A stretch of DNA of 64,000 bases from Ananas comosus. Taxonomy: Eukaryota; Streptophyta; Magnoliopsida; Poales; Bromeliaceae. Made by a program: the position numbers and the translations under genes. Shown in pieces: positions 21,004 through 32,859 of this stretch. Under the pieces are notes generated by a model that worked only from the letters and a program-made list of their open reading frames with translations, was not told the origin of the DNA and ran no database searches. The stretch lies in contig NC_033637.1 in the NCBI RefSeq assembly GCF_001540865.1, positions 6,542,491-6,606,490 on the forward strand. The letters are read 5' to 3'. Positions within the stretch are counted from its first letter, which is position 1; every line of letters starts with the position of its first letter.

Positions 21004-23959
21004 TGTCACGACCCGCGACCACCCGCCTATTTGGCCGAGGTCGCGGCACCGACAGCGCCGAACGGACAGGGTTTCCCCCGTACTGCGGACGGAGTCTCCC
21101 CTGTGCGTTCAAGGCATCGCAATCAATACAATACAAAGGTTCCAACCAGGAACAGTACTTAACAACAGATTGCATAAGGAAGGTATCAACAACATAACAC
21201 ATCCTATGTTATTACATACATTCACATTCATATATTTTCCATCACAGTTTTCATTTGATTCCTCCAAATACAATCTAAGTTATTACATCATTTACTTATT
21301 ACAGTTTGATACATAGTGTTCTTTTCATTTCCCTCTAGTCCCCTAAGCTATGTCGACGGGGTATTGCTAGCTCTGGTCTCTGGGTAGGGCGCTATCTATG
21401 GATCTACGCCCTTTCCCCGCGCCGCTGCGCCGCTCACGTGCGAACCTGTAAAACCCCAAAATAACGTGGGGTGAGAACCAACTCCATGGTTCCCAGTGGG
21501 TACGGCCACCCAAGGGAAAAGCTCGACCAAAAAGTCCAAGTAGGCCCTGCAACATGTTAGTTCAACGATATACAATGCAAATATATTCAATTGAAATACA
21601 TGTTAGGCCTAACAATATGCAATATCAATCATACAACTCCTATGCAATATTCTTGTAATCATATTTGAATCTCTACTTTTCTAGCCACCCTACTCACATT
21701 CTTACTCTAAGGTTTTCCAATTACTCTCATTCACAACTCAAGTTATCTTTGCCTCTAAAGTCATCTATTAACCTTATTCTTACCTTTTAATTCATGCTTT
21801 CAAGTTTTCTAATAACGTATATCAAGCTAACCACCCGACTCGGTCCTCGAGTCAATCATCTTGCGGTATAGTCCGCGCACTGGCCGCATCATCTGTGACT
21901 TAACCATGCTGGCGCGAAGTCGTCGCACAGCCGAACACGTGGTTAAGTCCCTTGACTTGCCATCTGGTGCGAACGGAATCGCACCCTCAACCCAACAATA
22001 GCTCAAGTCAGATCTGCGCGCATAATCCAGCAACTGCTTAAACCATTTCCGGCGCGAAATTCGTCGCACAAAATCCACTGTCAATGATTCAACCACACGG
22101 CAGTATCTCTGCCGCACCTCACCTCCCATTAATCTATCTTGTATTCAGACCTCCGGCGGCGAAATCGTCTGCACTACCCCTACCTATACCGGTTAGCATC
22201 AGCACAAGTCTGGGATTCCGGAATCCACTATCCCACAGTCGAGTCCATAGCCAAACCCTATGCTGTCGGACTAAACATCCTATGGTCGCGCTACCACTTA
22301 TTGTCAATTAACCTAGAGTTCAATGCCACTCTAAGTTTATCTATCTCCACAGTCCTAGTTATATAAACTCTATCGGTTCCACATCACTATTCCGACTAAG
22401 TTTATAACACTAGGTGAATGCCACTCGATTTATTTGATTCTAGGTCTACTCATCGACCTATGTTCTTTAACACTAAGATTAGATGCCACTCGATCTAGTT
22501 CACAACTAATTATCCAATTAGATTGCTACTTAGCATTACATCATTACATTATTATCATGCATTGCTTAGCTAACATGCTATCAATACTATACACATGCAT
22601 ATCATCTACATTATGAACTTGCATCTATCATTATGCTTTCTACTTGCATTATATTAACACTTGCAAATCTTTTATGCTTCCATTACATCTATAGCATCAA
22701 ATTGATCTTATCTTTCTTAGACATAAAGCGACCTAGTCGCTTTCGTAAGCACAACACCACCTCAAACTCGCTTTCGATGCTTGTCAACACTTGCAATCGC
22801 CACCTCCGCGCACCACTGCACTCCGTTTGGCCGATCTCACCGTTGCACTCCACGAGCGTCTCGCTTCGCTGTTTCAAGTGCAGTATTCTTCTTCGTTATT
22901 ACGCCCACGGTGCCCAAATCCAATCCCCATGATTCAGCAGACGTCGCCTCCCTCTCGCGAACCCGAAGCTAAACTCCATTTCTTTAATAACTTTGTAACG
23001 GCTCGTCGGATTGCCGAACCGTCTTCGCCAACGTGTTTCGTTACCTACCAATTAGGTTTACAGAGGGTTAAAAGAGATCAAACCCTCATATATATCAAAA
23101 CGCCATTTTTGATGCCCTAGATGCTAATATTGCAAATTACCCCAAATCGATCTCCGATTCAAGCAATAAACATCTATCTAGCATCAAAGGAGCCTACTAA
23201 ACTCATTTCTAGAGATCAAAACCCTACATCTAGGGATTTACCATGAGAGGGCTAAGGGCTTACCTCTCAAGATGCTCCAATAGCAAGGAGGGAGAGAAGA
23301 AGGTGGAGTTGATCTCCTTCTTGATCTTCTTCTCCTTCTTATTCCTCTTCTGCTTCTTCTTCTTTCTCTTCTTCTTCTCCTCTTCCTTTTCGTTTAGAGA
23401 GAGAGAGGGAGAGAGAAACGTGAGGGAGAGTGAGGGAATGAGAGAAAGAGAGAGAGAGAGTCCTCTCTTAACCCCCTCTCATATTGTAACATTTTCAAAT
23501 AAGCCCCCCAACTCTTCTAACCTCGCATCAGCTCAAACTGGGCGTTTTTCGCGTTCGGGGACCGGTCCTTGCAGTGAGAGACTGGTCCCTGAGAGACCGG
23601 TCCTTGGCTGAGAGACCGGTCCCCGAAGGTCCAGAACTCAGCCTCAAGGACTTAGCCAAATTTTCAGCATTTTCGCCCGTTTTCGTCCGTTTTCGCTCGT
23701 TTGACCTCCGATTCACTTCAAATCGAACCGAGATTCTCCATACATGTTTTTGAGCATATTTTCATCATCTTTTCATCCACTCTAACGCCGGATTTAGCTC
23801 ACGGCCCAACATAGCCTTTCGGGTTCCGTTTCCGCACCTATGCGCACCGAAACGCCCGAATGCCTCCGAACTTCACCGAACTTCACCGGAACCATTCGAA
23901 TGGCTTTCTAACCTCACATAAACCATAACTTCATGATTTTAGAAGTCCGGTACCTTACA
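21004..23959 (-). mobile_element. Solo LTR (minus strand), 2956 bp, with target duplication ATAAC
   Basis: Plus-strand ends are TGTCACGACCC and GGTACCTTACA. Perfect ATAAC duplications lie at 20999-21003 and 23960-23964, and removing the insert restores the host LTR. It has stem-loop I (GAACCA/TGGTTC, 21475-21492) and a terminal GC-rich hairpin (GAACG/CGTTC type, about 21060-21115). A TATA-like TATATAT is near 23090 on the minus strand, and an ACCGGT/ACTGGT cluster (23561, 23581, 23596, 23615) is at its U3 end. Pyrimidine and GA-rich low complexity fills 23320-23460. Confidence 0.93.
23561..23620 (-). promoter_or_regulatory. ACCGGT/ACTGGT cluster in the U3 of the nested solo LTR
   Basis: ACCGGT occurs at 23561, 23596 and 23615, and ACTGGT at 23581, all in the GAGACYGGTCC context also seen at 1071-1306 in a different LTR on the other strand. 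Spacing is 15-20 bp. Confidence 0.5.
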
Positions 23960-24222
23960 ATAACTCTGGATGTGAATGTGAATGTGAATGGTGTGTGGAT
24001 ATGTGTATATGCATGTGTATGGTTGTATCCTGTATGGTAAATCTTGTATCCTGTACTTGTGCGACGCCGTGCAAATACAGGGAAGACTATGTCGTGTGAA
24101 CAATGGACTCCCTATATTTGTGGCAGATCTGGCATACCCTGGGGTCAGGTTTTTTAAAAAAAAAAAAAAATTGGACACTTACGCTATTACTTTAAACCAA
24201 ATAGGGGCCCCGGGGCGTGACA

Positions 24223-25371
24223 GCTTATGCATTAATTATCATACTATTATCCATGTATATATATATAGTTACAGTGAGTGCAATGTTGAATGTTTATAAT
24301 TATTCATATTACTATATACTAATCCTAGTGGTATTTGGAAGAAATTCTACCGTTGGATATTACTAATCCGAAATTGATAAAATTGATATTCACAATGTGA
24401 AAATGCTATCGGAGTTCAAATCCACGTGGAATATTCTAGTGTTGTAGCATTTAGAATTATTTGCATCTATATCCCTATAAAAAATAAAATTAAATATTAA
24501 CTCTTACAACATTTTATTTATTAAATACATCTCTCCAAAGTTGCATAGGTTTGCAAAATATATCCTTTTTTGATAGTTGATTGGTTAAATTTGATATTTT
24601 TATCTACAAAATAGTTGTTTTGTCTTTTAAAAAATATTTTTAAATTTTCTTTAATATTATTTATTATTTTTATTATTTTTATTTTACACATCATGTCATT
24701 ATTTATATCATAAAAAATTAATAATAATATTTTATAAGGGCATAATTCTAAGAATTAAAGTTTAGTGGTTGACTAACATGTAGTTATCATATAGAAAAAA
24801 TTTGCATATTTTAAAACTTTTAAAAGGATATATATGTGTACGTGATAATTTGAATTTTAGACGGATAATTCACAAGTTCAAAGCTTCACGGTGATACATA
24901 TGTAATTATCCATAGAATTTATTATAGCTTCTATAATCTAACTGATAGTGGTGATTTGTGATAGTACATTTGTATGAGATTTTTTTTAAAAGTAAATGTT
25001 AATAAACCCTACTAATATTTTTAAGAATTTATTAATAAATATTTCAAATTCTAATTTTAAAATTTATTTTTGTAAACTTATCAAATAGGTCACTTTTTGT
25101 CAGCAAAATCAGTAATTACACAAATAATCTTGTCATTTTTCTTACAAGTATTTGTATTCTGATATCCAAATTTACAAGGTCTTCAAATTTTTAATCTATA
25201 TATTCATACAAATCTCTAAATTTTCACATTTTCTTATAAAATTTTTACGAGTTGAATGTTATCGAGTATCAAACTATAATAAAATATTGCGTATGCAATA
25301 TTTTCAACAATAAATCTTTAAAATTGTGCCCAGGCTTTGTTTTACCGAGTAAGCATGAGGTATCACCTTGA
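24223..25371. other. AT-rich intergenic sequence
   Basis: Very AT-rich, with no convincing ORF and no recognised element beyond the GCTTA target copy at its left edge. Confidence 0.5.
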
Positions 25372-25530
25372 GCACAATTTCAAACCTACTTCTTGGGCGC
25401 TACCCACATTTTTAAAGCTCAAGTTGTTGAAAAGGAAATAACCAATTCACTTAAAGTTACAAATACACAGAGTTCGTAGGTTTCAATTGTGACTCGGCCC
25501 AACTCGGCCTCTCCCACGAGGCAGGACGCT
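25372..25530 (-). repeat. Dispersed repeat also present at 49436-49915
   Basis: The reverse complement contains GAGTCACAATTGAA and AAGTGAATTGGTTAT followed by AACAACTTGAG, in the same order as at 49470-49590. Similar repeats are often tRNA-derived or LTR fragments; the class is not settled here. Confidence 0.45.
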
Positions 25531-25817
25531 ACATGATTCCACGATTTTATTTTTAGCCTATTTCGATAGATACTATTTGAAAATTAACAGAGTAATAGCA
25601 AAGTATCGGCCATGAGGAGATGAGCAGTGGTGGAGAATGGAGTGGTGGAGAAGGGAGTGACGGAAAGGGGGCCGATAGAGAGAGGTGTGGCAAAAGAGGG
25701 ATTGACCAAGAGTGGGGACGGAGGTGGGGATGAGAGGGCGGTAGAGGAGGTGGCTGCGGGTGGGATCTTGCGAAGAGGGCCTCACAGAGGATAGGGCGGC
25801 ATAGCATGTTGGAGAGG

Positions 25818-26530
25818 TCGCTAGCAGAGGAGAGACGGACGGATTATGGGCTTGGGTTGGAGGAGAAGGGAGAGAGACATAATAGACAGGTTGGGGGAGG
25901 GAGCAGGAAAGAAAATCTAATTTTAGAGTTTTAAGTGAATTTTATTTTAACTCTAACTTTGCCCATAAGTTAATTAATTACACTCTACTTTTTAAGTGCC
26001 ATTTTAAATTATTTAAACGCCTCGTAATAAAAATTTTCAATAGTATAGCTTAATTATATTATTTTATTATTATGTATTTAAATGACATTTGAATATTAAA
26101 ATTAAGAGTGTGATATAAAGCATACATTAAAAAAAAAAAAAGAAAATCATATTTATTTCTAGATTTAGACCACTAAGTTAGAATATAGCTTAATTATATT
26201 ATTTTATTATGATGTATTTAAATGACATTTGAATATTAAAATTAAGAGTGTGATATAAAGCATACATTAAAAAAAAAGAAAAGATAATCATCTTTATTTC
26301 TAGATTTAGACCACTAAGTTAGGATTTTTTTAGATAAAGTGACAAAATCTATTTAACATAATGTGTGTTTTTATTAAAAAAAAATCCGATTGACTTAAAA
26401 GGGTTAGTGGCTCAATAAATTAAACTAAAAAATTAAGAATATTATTTTAATTGTAAAAAATTAAGAATATTATTTTATATCAAATAAAATTTATGGGATA
26501 AAATTTATACATATATTATAAAGCATATTC
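25818..26530. repeat. Copy 1 of a 0.71 kb duplicated block
   Basis: It starts TCGCTAGCAGAGG and ends AAGCATATTCG, and is nearly identical to 26745-27455. It consists of a purine-rich head and an AT-rich body. Inside, a unit of about 125 bp containing AAGAGTGTGATATAAAGC occurs twice in tandem (about 26040-26320). Confidence 0.9.
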
Positions 26531-26544
26531 GTAGTATTGCACAT

Positions 26545-26579
26545 CAATACATATATTAAAAGCCCAGTTCTACTGTGGC
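26545..26579. repeat. Inverted repeat arm (partner 27456-27489)
   Basis: This 35-base arm contains CAGTTCTACTGTGGC. Its reverse complement, with one base missing, lies at 27456-27489, so the two arms bracket the second copy of the duplicated block. Confidence 0.85.
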
Positions 26580-26744
26580 TTACGTGGCGCTTTCTCGGCG
26601 CCCCCAGTTTCTCCAAAGCCTCCCCGCGTTTCGCGGGGGCTTCGGGGGACCCNACTCTGTCCGCGGTACAGGGGAAACCCTGTCCGTTCGGCGGTCTGTT
26701 GGCGTGCCCGAATCCCACCAAAGAGGCGGGCTCGGGGCGTGACA
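26580..26744 (+). mobile_element. LTR 3' end fragment (GC-rich hairpin subtype)
   Basis: It contains CTCTGTCCGCGGTACAGG and AAACCCTGTCCGTTCGGCG, matching the terminal region of the solo LTR at 21004 read on its own strand, and ends CTCGGGGCGTGACA. The 5' part of the LTR is absent. One N is at 26653. Confidence 0.7.
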
Positions 26745-27455
26745 TCGCTAGCAGAGGAGAGACGGACGGATTATGGGCTTGGGTTGGAGGAGAAGGGAGA
26801 GAGACATAATAGACAGGTTGGGGGAGGGAGCAGGAAAGAAAATCTAATTTTAGAGCTTTAAGTGAATTTTATTTTAACTCTAACTTTGCCCATAAGTTAA
26901 TTAAGTACACTCTACTTTTTAAGTGCCATTTTAAATTATTTAAATGCCTCGTAATAAAAATTTTCAATAGTATAGCTTAATTATATTATTTTATTATTAT
27001 GTATTTAAATGACATTTGAATATTAAAATTAAGAGTGTGATATAAAGCATACATTAAAAAAAAAAAAGAAAATCATATTTATTTCTAGATTTAGACCACT
27101 AAGTTAGAATATAGCTTAATTATATTATTTTATTATGATGTATTTAAATGACATTTGAATATTAAAATTAAGAGTGTGATATAAAGCATACATTAAAAAA
27201 AAAAAAGATAATCATCTTTATTTCTAGATTTAGACCACTAAGTTAGGATTTTTTTAGATAAAGTGACAAAATCTATTTAACATAATGTGTGTTTTTATTA
27301 AAAAAAAATCCGATTGACTTAAAAGGGTTAGTGGCTCAATAAATTAAACTAAAAAATTAAGAATATTATTTTAATTGTAAAAAATTAAGAATATTATTTT
27401 ATATCAAATAAAATTTATGGGATAAAATTTATACATATATTATAAAGCATATTCG
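26745..27455. repeat. Copy 2 of the 0.71 kb duplicated block
   Basis: Nearly identical to 25818-26530, including the internal tandem duplication; differences are mainly in A-run lengths. It lies between an LTR end and an inverted arm, next to an assembly gap. Either a recent duplication or an assembly artefact is possible. Confidence 0.9.
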
Positions 27456-27499
27456 GCCACAGTAGAACTGGCTTTTAATATATGTATTGAGTGGCAATA

Positions 27500-27524
27500 N
27501 NNNNNNNNNNNNNNNNNNNNNNNN
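27500..27524. other. Assembly gap (25 N)
   Basis: 25 Ns between the inverted arm and an AT-repeat tract. Confidence 0.95.
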
Positions 27525-27840
27525 TATCTAATAACAAAGTACTATAATATAAATTAAATAATATATATATATATATATAGAATTAATAAAATTATAATAT
27601 ATATAATATATATATACTATATTATAAGTAGTATTATATATATATATATATATTATATATGATATTATATAATAAATATATGGTATAAATAAATTAGTTA
27701 TATATTATATCTAGAAATATATATATATAATATATATATATACTATATATATAATTATATATATATAATATAATAATAAGTAATATATATAAAAATTATG
27801 TTTAAAATAAAATTATATAGTAATAATATAATATAGAACT
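27525..27840. repeat. AT-rich low-complexity tract
   Basis: Almost only A and T, with repeated ATATAT and TATAATA. No gene. Confidence 0.8.
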
Positions 27841-27867
27841 AGGCCTAATATATCTATATAGCCACCA

Positions 27868-30705
27868 AGGTAAGACTGAGATCATTACAGTGCAACTAAA
27901 CTCCTTCTGTTCACGAGTTTGGGTAATTTAATTACATAAGCACTCGTCAATGTTTAGGAGAAAATGATTAGAAGAGAAAGTTACCGCGATATTAGTTTTC
28001 ACTTAAATGTTAATATAAACCCGTTTTTTTTTCGGGAAGCCCGTAGTACAGTTGGTTCGCATGCGTATCTGACTCCCGTTCATATCGATCAATAGCTCAT
28101 AGTCGAAGGCTCGACATTCTGCGACCCAATGCACACGAATGGTTCTGATGCACGTTGCGAAAAAAAGGTTTAATGAATTACATGTATTAACAATAACGGC
28201 GTTATCATGCGTGATAAACGAAATGGCATTTCGTCGCTTCATCGAAGACCAAATCGATGAAATAAAAATGCTAGATTCGATGCCCAGTCATGCCTGAACG
28301 CGCTGTGGCGCAATCCTTCGTAATCGAGATGATCTTCGAGAATCGTGAAAAGCCGTTAGAGTCAAATTTGCAAAATTTATTATCACGATAAGTCCAATAT
28401 TTATCGCCTCTTGCGCGAATTCAAAGTAGAGGACTATTTACGCCCTAATTCCACACCGTTGGCAGGGCTGGAATGCATAAATATTAACTTGAGTGTTCCT
28501 CGCAAAAGTTCACCTTGAAAAATGGGCTCTAGCGTTTCCCGACTTACTGCCACGTTCACCTAACGTAACCCTAGCGCCTCACACACCTCTGCCCAACTGC
28601 GCGCAACGCCCCAGCGCGGCGACCTACTCAGGCCGCCGGAAGCACCCCGACTCCTCTCATTTCTCTTCGGACACCTCTCTACCAACTTGGCCGAAAGTTA
28701 GGAAGCAAGCCTTTTCACCCCTTGAGCATCTCCTGGGCCGAACCCAAGTCCCTCCCGGCGTCCTTCCCCCCCCCCCCCGCCGGCCCGGCCACCCGACCGC
28801 CGCGAAACCACCCTCTGTCCTCCCTCCCAGCTCGGATCACCGTTACGAGCGGTTATAACTCGACGTCCACGCCTCACCTCGCCGCAACACGCGTCTGTCG
28901 CCCCGCGACTCGGCAGCCGGCGCCACGTCCCCCACCGCTCCCGCGCGCGCGTCTGCCGTACTCAACATCCTGCTGCTCGCTGGAACCGTCCGGCTGAGGC
29001 CGAGCTCCGCTTCAGCCCAGCGTCGCCTCGCCTCCCACGAGGCACGTTCCCCCGGACTCCTGGACTGACTGCTCTCTGCTCCGGACCGTCCGCCTCCCGC
29101 GGACCCAACCCTAGCTATCCGTCGGGTCTGCGAAGTACATTCTTAAGTTCCAGCACTTTTTCGATTGCCGATCACTTTTTCCGTGATCATGAGCCTACCT
29201 AACCCGAAAGGAGCACGGATGATAGGTTTCGTGGACATTGTGCTCAACCTCGAGACCAGCAAGATGCCCTTATTAGTGAGTTAGTCCGATCTCGCGCCGT
29301 CGCGCGCGAATAACAGAACCTTCGCATCGCTCGGACGTCACTCCCAGCGGCCGCAGTGCTTCGAAAGGTCAGCACGCCTTCCTCATGCTTAAACCTACAG
29401 CTGAGCCATGATTCGTTAATTGATCTATGGTTTGCCTGACATCCAGAAAAGCCTTAAAACACATAAAATGTTGCGATTCTGATCAATTATGGGCTTTTGG
29501 ATTTTGCTCGATTGTGCTGCTGTTTCCGCAGATGTTGGGTGATGTAACCTCTAGACTATCCCGAGCCCCAACCCTTGCCGAAACCAAAAGTGGTTCTATC
29601 AGAGCGTTGTTCCGTACAAATCCGCCGAATTAGAACATGTATTTCGATTCGAAGTTCATCCGACGACGCTTGTGGGTTGAAGTCTGAGCACCTGAGTCTT
29701 GTTGGCTGTCACCCGCTCAGTTTCAAGCGGTTCGAAAATGCTACGTGTGAGCACGGGGTGATCTCCGGTCATTTCGACGTCCGCATTTCGAATCGTTTTG
29801 GAAACCCATTCCGTGGGCTATAATGGTTGTTAATAGCGTTGTCAATGTCAGAGTTAGATCTAATCCCGTTACTTTCGTATGTCGATGTTCACGTTCTCTT
29901 CACATCGAGAGACCTTCGTACCAACACGTACAGGCTATTTCACGCGTAGCGGTACAGTGGGCACGCATCATGTGAGATTCTTCACACCTACGTTTACTCT
30001 ACCTACAGTTATATGAACTTATGCACTGTAATTTATATCTTCATTCCTTCCTACTCAGTTATTTCTATATCGATATCAATGACGTAGAAGTAAGTATCTT
30101 ATCTGTTCCATATATCTTTGATTTTGCGGTCCCACTATTTTAATCTATTACCTATCTCGTCGATGCACAGTTCTATCTTTCATAGCGATCAGCCATAGTT
30201 GCATGCAACCATATGACTGATCATGCCTGAGGGCTGGATTGTCGGCAGTGCCAGATTCGAATCTTTGAGCAACTACACTGATCGCACTCAGTCACGCTAT
30301 TTCACAAGAACACCACGGTTTATCCACCCAACGAGGTGTTCTTTCGGGAAAGGATCCAATCGTGAGCCCAGGCTTTATTGCGAGCGTATATGCTTCTGAC
30401 CCTAGCTTCATTCGAGGGTCACGTACAAGTGAGCAGGACATGGCCTGATGGCTTTGACCATAGGGCAGCGAATTAGCACTTTGAGAGTTAGTCATGACGC
30501 AATGCATACATAGTGTATGTATTATCAACACCATCTGTTATATATTAGCTCCTGTTCTATTACCTGATCTAACTTGCAGCTCCTACTTATTCAGATCTTT
30601 ACTTACAGTCACTATATATATCTAGTTCCCGTGATAGACCCTCCCGCTCTCCGCATTCATACCAATGGAGGGAGAGCATGTTATCATGTTCCAATCTCTC
30701 TCTAT
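27868..30705 (+). mobile_element. Degraded and truncated LTR of the 17279 family
   Basis: Matches to the 4 kb LTR include AAGACTGAGAT near its start, AATTTAATTACATAAGCACTC (27927), CTGAACGCGCTG and GCGCAATCC (28294), the GC-rich stretch (28550-29110), TGAGGGCTGGATTGTCGGC (30227) and CGTGAGCCCA (30361). Many substitutions and deletions. The 3' end is lost; AT-rich sequence begins near 30705. Confidence 0.65.
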
Positions 30706-30944
30706 ATATTATTATATAATAATTTATTACATAATTTGCTATTTATTTTTATAAAATATAAAATATATAAATAAATATGAAATAATTTAGACTATTGTTA
30801 TTAGATATAAATGTAATTTTAGATGTGAAGGTAATATAAGGTTTACACTTATATATAGATGTACAGATAATATTTTTCGTATACAGAAATTTGTACTATT
30901 ATATACGTAATTATAATTTTTCTTTTCTATTTAATTTAGGAGAT

Positions 30945-31565
30945 AAGATGAATCTGTACATGTACATCAACATTATTCTTTGGATGTACCAAATGACTGA
31001 TTCTTTTGTCTGTAGAAATGTGTTGCGAACTTTTGTAGCATATTAGTCATTTGCCACCTGAGCCATCTTTTAATTCTAACTTATGATAACCAATTAATCT
31101 GCTTAACTCTTAGGTGTAGGCTAATATCCACAAATAAATATGCAATTTTTTTTTGTTTGTTTAATTATTTTTGCTCATTTTATGCTAGAAATTGCAAACC
31201 TTGTTGGTAACTTAATACAAAATATATATACTTTGATTTAGATATATTTTAATATATTTTAGTTGTTTTATATGCAGGCCGTATTCGCGATTCTCCTGTC
31301 ATGCTTGCCAAACGTCAAACTTTTATGAATGCAAGTGGTGAGTCTGTAAGTAGATATCTCCGACTTATCCAAATTATGTACAACTATCTGAAGCAATTCT
31401 CATTATTATTCTATTCCAATTTTATGATGCAAATTAGGACTTCTTTATGTAGGTTAGTTCGCTGGTTCTATATTACAAGATACCACTGAATCAGGTACTT
31501 CCGGTATATATATCATATTGTTGTTATGCAACTATTGATATTTAGTTCTTACTATTAGTTTTTTA
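30945..31565 (+). pseudogene. Peptidyl-tRNA hydrolase pseudogene fragment, copy 1 (two exons)
   Basis: Two exon relics with splice sites survive. Exon 31278-31345 follows ATGCAG and precedes GTAAGT; it encodes GRI-DS-VMLAKxQTFMNASGES with Arg replacing the conserved Gly and Pro. Exon 31453-31494 encodes VSSLVLYYKIPLNQ. Intron sequence is also shared with copy 2 (31911-32559). These residues match the region around the LAKPQTFMN motif of bacterial-type and organellar peptidyl-tRNA hydrolases, which recycle peptidyl-tRNA. Only about 36 of roughly 190-280 residues are present, and the downstream exon is missing because an LTR end takes its place at about 31566, marked by one N. It is not functional. 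Confidence 0.82.
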
Positions 31566-31566
31566 N

Positions 31567-31841
31567 AGCTAGAGGTGCCCCTACTGCAGGTAGATGTTTT
31601 GTTTCGAGTTTATGTACATAGTGGACTTAACTCGCCAGTGCGAGTAGCTTTGTATTTTGGATCTGGACTATGTATATGAAACTCAGTTTGTTAGCTTCTG
31701 TTTTCTCTAGCAGCTCTCTACTACTGTTCGTAGTAGTGTTTGTTCTACAGGTACAGCTATCGCTTCGTATACACGGGAAATTCCTTTGTATACGGCGGAT
31801 TTGTCGGCGCGCCCGGGAAAAGTGTAATCCGGGGCGTGACA
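31567..31841 (+). mobile_element. LTR 3' end fragment between the two PTH copies
   Basis: It ends ATCCGGGGCGTGACA and carries stem-loop II as CGTATACACGGGAA/TTCCTTTGTATACG (31766-31794). It matches the reverse complement of 53926-54150, that is, the end of the solo LTR 22 kb downstream. The 5' part is absent. Confidence 0.75.
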
Positions 31842-31910
31842 TAGAGAGAGTGTGAGATAGAACATAGAGGGAGGGGGGAACGTACCATGGTATGGGTGAC
31901 TTTTTGTGTC

Positions 31911-32559
31911 CATATATTTATGAATCTGTACAAGTACATCAACATTGTTCTTTGAATGAGCCAAATGACTGATTCTTTTACCCGTAGGAGAGCCAAATGA
32001 CTGATTCTTTTGTCTGTAGGAATGTGTTGCGAACTTTTGTAGGTGTAGGCTAATATCCACAAACAAATATACAAGTTTGTCTTTGTTTGTTTAATTGTTG
32101 GTGCTCATTTTATTCTGAAAACTGCAAATTCTGTTGGTAACTTAATATAGAGTATATATATACTTGGATTTAGATATATTTTAATCGATTTATATGCAGG
32201 CCGTATTGGTGATTCTCTTGTCATGCTTGCCAAACCTCAAACTTTTATGAATGCAAGTGGTGAGCCTGTAAGTAGGTGCCTGTAACCCATCTAAATTATG
32301 TACAACTATCTGAAACAATTCTTATTATAGTCCTATTCCAGTTTTGTGATGCAAATTAGGACTTCTTCATATAGGTTGGGTTGCTGGTTTCATATTACAA
32401 GGTACCACTGAATTAAGTACTTCTGGTATATATATTATATTGTTGTTATGCAACTATTGATGTTTAGTTCTTACTATTAGTTTTTGATGGATTTTTAGTT
32501 CTGTTACTTTGCAGATATATGATGACTTGAATTTACCTTTTGCAAAATTGCGGCTACTA
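31911..32559 (+). pseudogene. Peptidyl-tRNA hydrolase pseudogene fragment, copy 2 (three exons)
   Basis: Exon 32200-32267 encodes RIGDSLVMLAKPQTFMNASGEP, close to functional enzymes. Exon 32375-32416 encodes VGLLVSYYKVPLN and then TAA at 32414-32416, where copy 1 has CAG. Exon 32515-32559 encodes IYDDLNLPFAKLRLL, the YDDLDLPFGK-like motif, and is followed at once by TAA as homology ends. Splice signals are retained. A short tandem duplication (AGCCAAATGACTGATTCTTTT, near 31960 and 31992) is specific to this copy. The 3' exons with the GGHxGHNG region are missing. The fragment stops about 300 bp before the PRDA1 start codon on the same strand. Confidence 0.87.
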
Positions 32560-32564
32560 TAAAA
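32558..32564 (+). promoter_or_regulatory. Possible TATA box of PRDA1
   Basis: TATAAAA lies 296 bp before the PRDA1 start codon, overlapping the last codons of the PTH relic. The position would give a leader of about 270 bases. Other AT-rich stretches follow, so this is a weak call. Confidence 0.25.
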
Positions 32565-32859
32565 TGTCGAAACTTAAAATTTAAATTTTAACATTTAAAA
32601 GTAAAATTTCAATATTTAAAGTTTAGTATTTGATTTTTTTAAATTCAATTTGTAGTTTAAAAAAAAAAAAAGAAAAAGGAAAAAGGCTGGGAACTTACTA
32701 GTTGAAACAAAAGATGAAAGATTTGGATAACTTGCACTTTATGTATCAAAAAAATATCACTTTGTTGCTCTTCCTCCCAAGCAAATCCCCACACTCCATC
32801 CCTAGCAGCCGGCAGGCGGCACTCCGCGGCAGACCGGAGAAGGCAAAGAGAGGAAACAA

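Larger units (their letters stand above)
17279..24222 (+). mobile_element. 4 kb solo LTR with target duplication GCTTA, containing a nested solo LTR
   Basis: It starts TGTGAGGACTGAG and ends CCCGGGGCGTGACA. Perfect target duplications GCTTA lie at 17274-17278 and 24223-24227. Without the nested element (21004-23959 plus its ATAAC copy) the LTR is about 3.98 kb, in the range of Del/Tekay elements. It holds a compound microsatellite (17607), a GC-rich island (18120-18830), stem-loop I (20595-20608) and stem-loop II (24072-24120). No primer site or coding region follows, so this is a solo LTR left by LTR-LTR recombination. A second degraded copy is at 27868. Confidence 0.9.

Noticed and set aside
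23243..23611. 122-codon ORF rich in Phe/Leu
   Set aside because: It arises from CTT- and GA-rich low-complexity sequence inside a minus-strand solo LTR.
25553..25807. Minus-strand Pro/Ser-rich ORFs
   Set aside because: They lie in purine-rich low-complexity sequence next to the head of the duplicated block; no domain or splice context.
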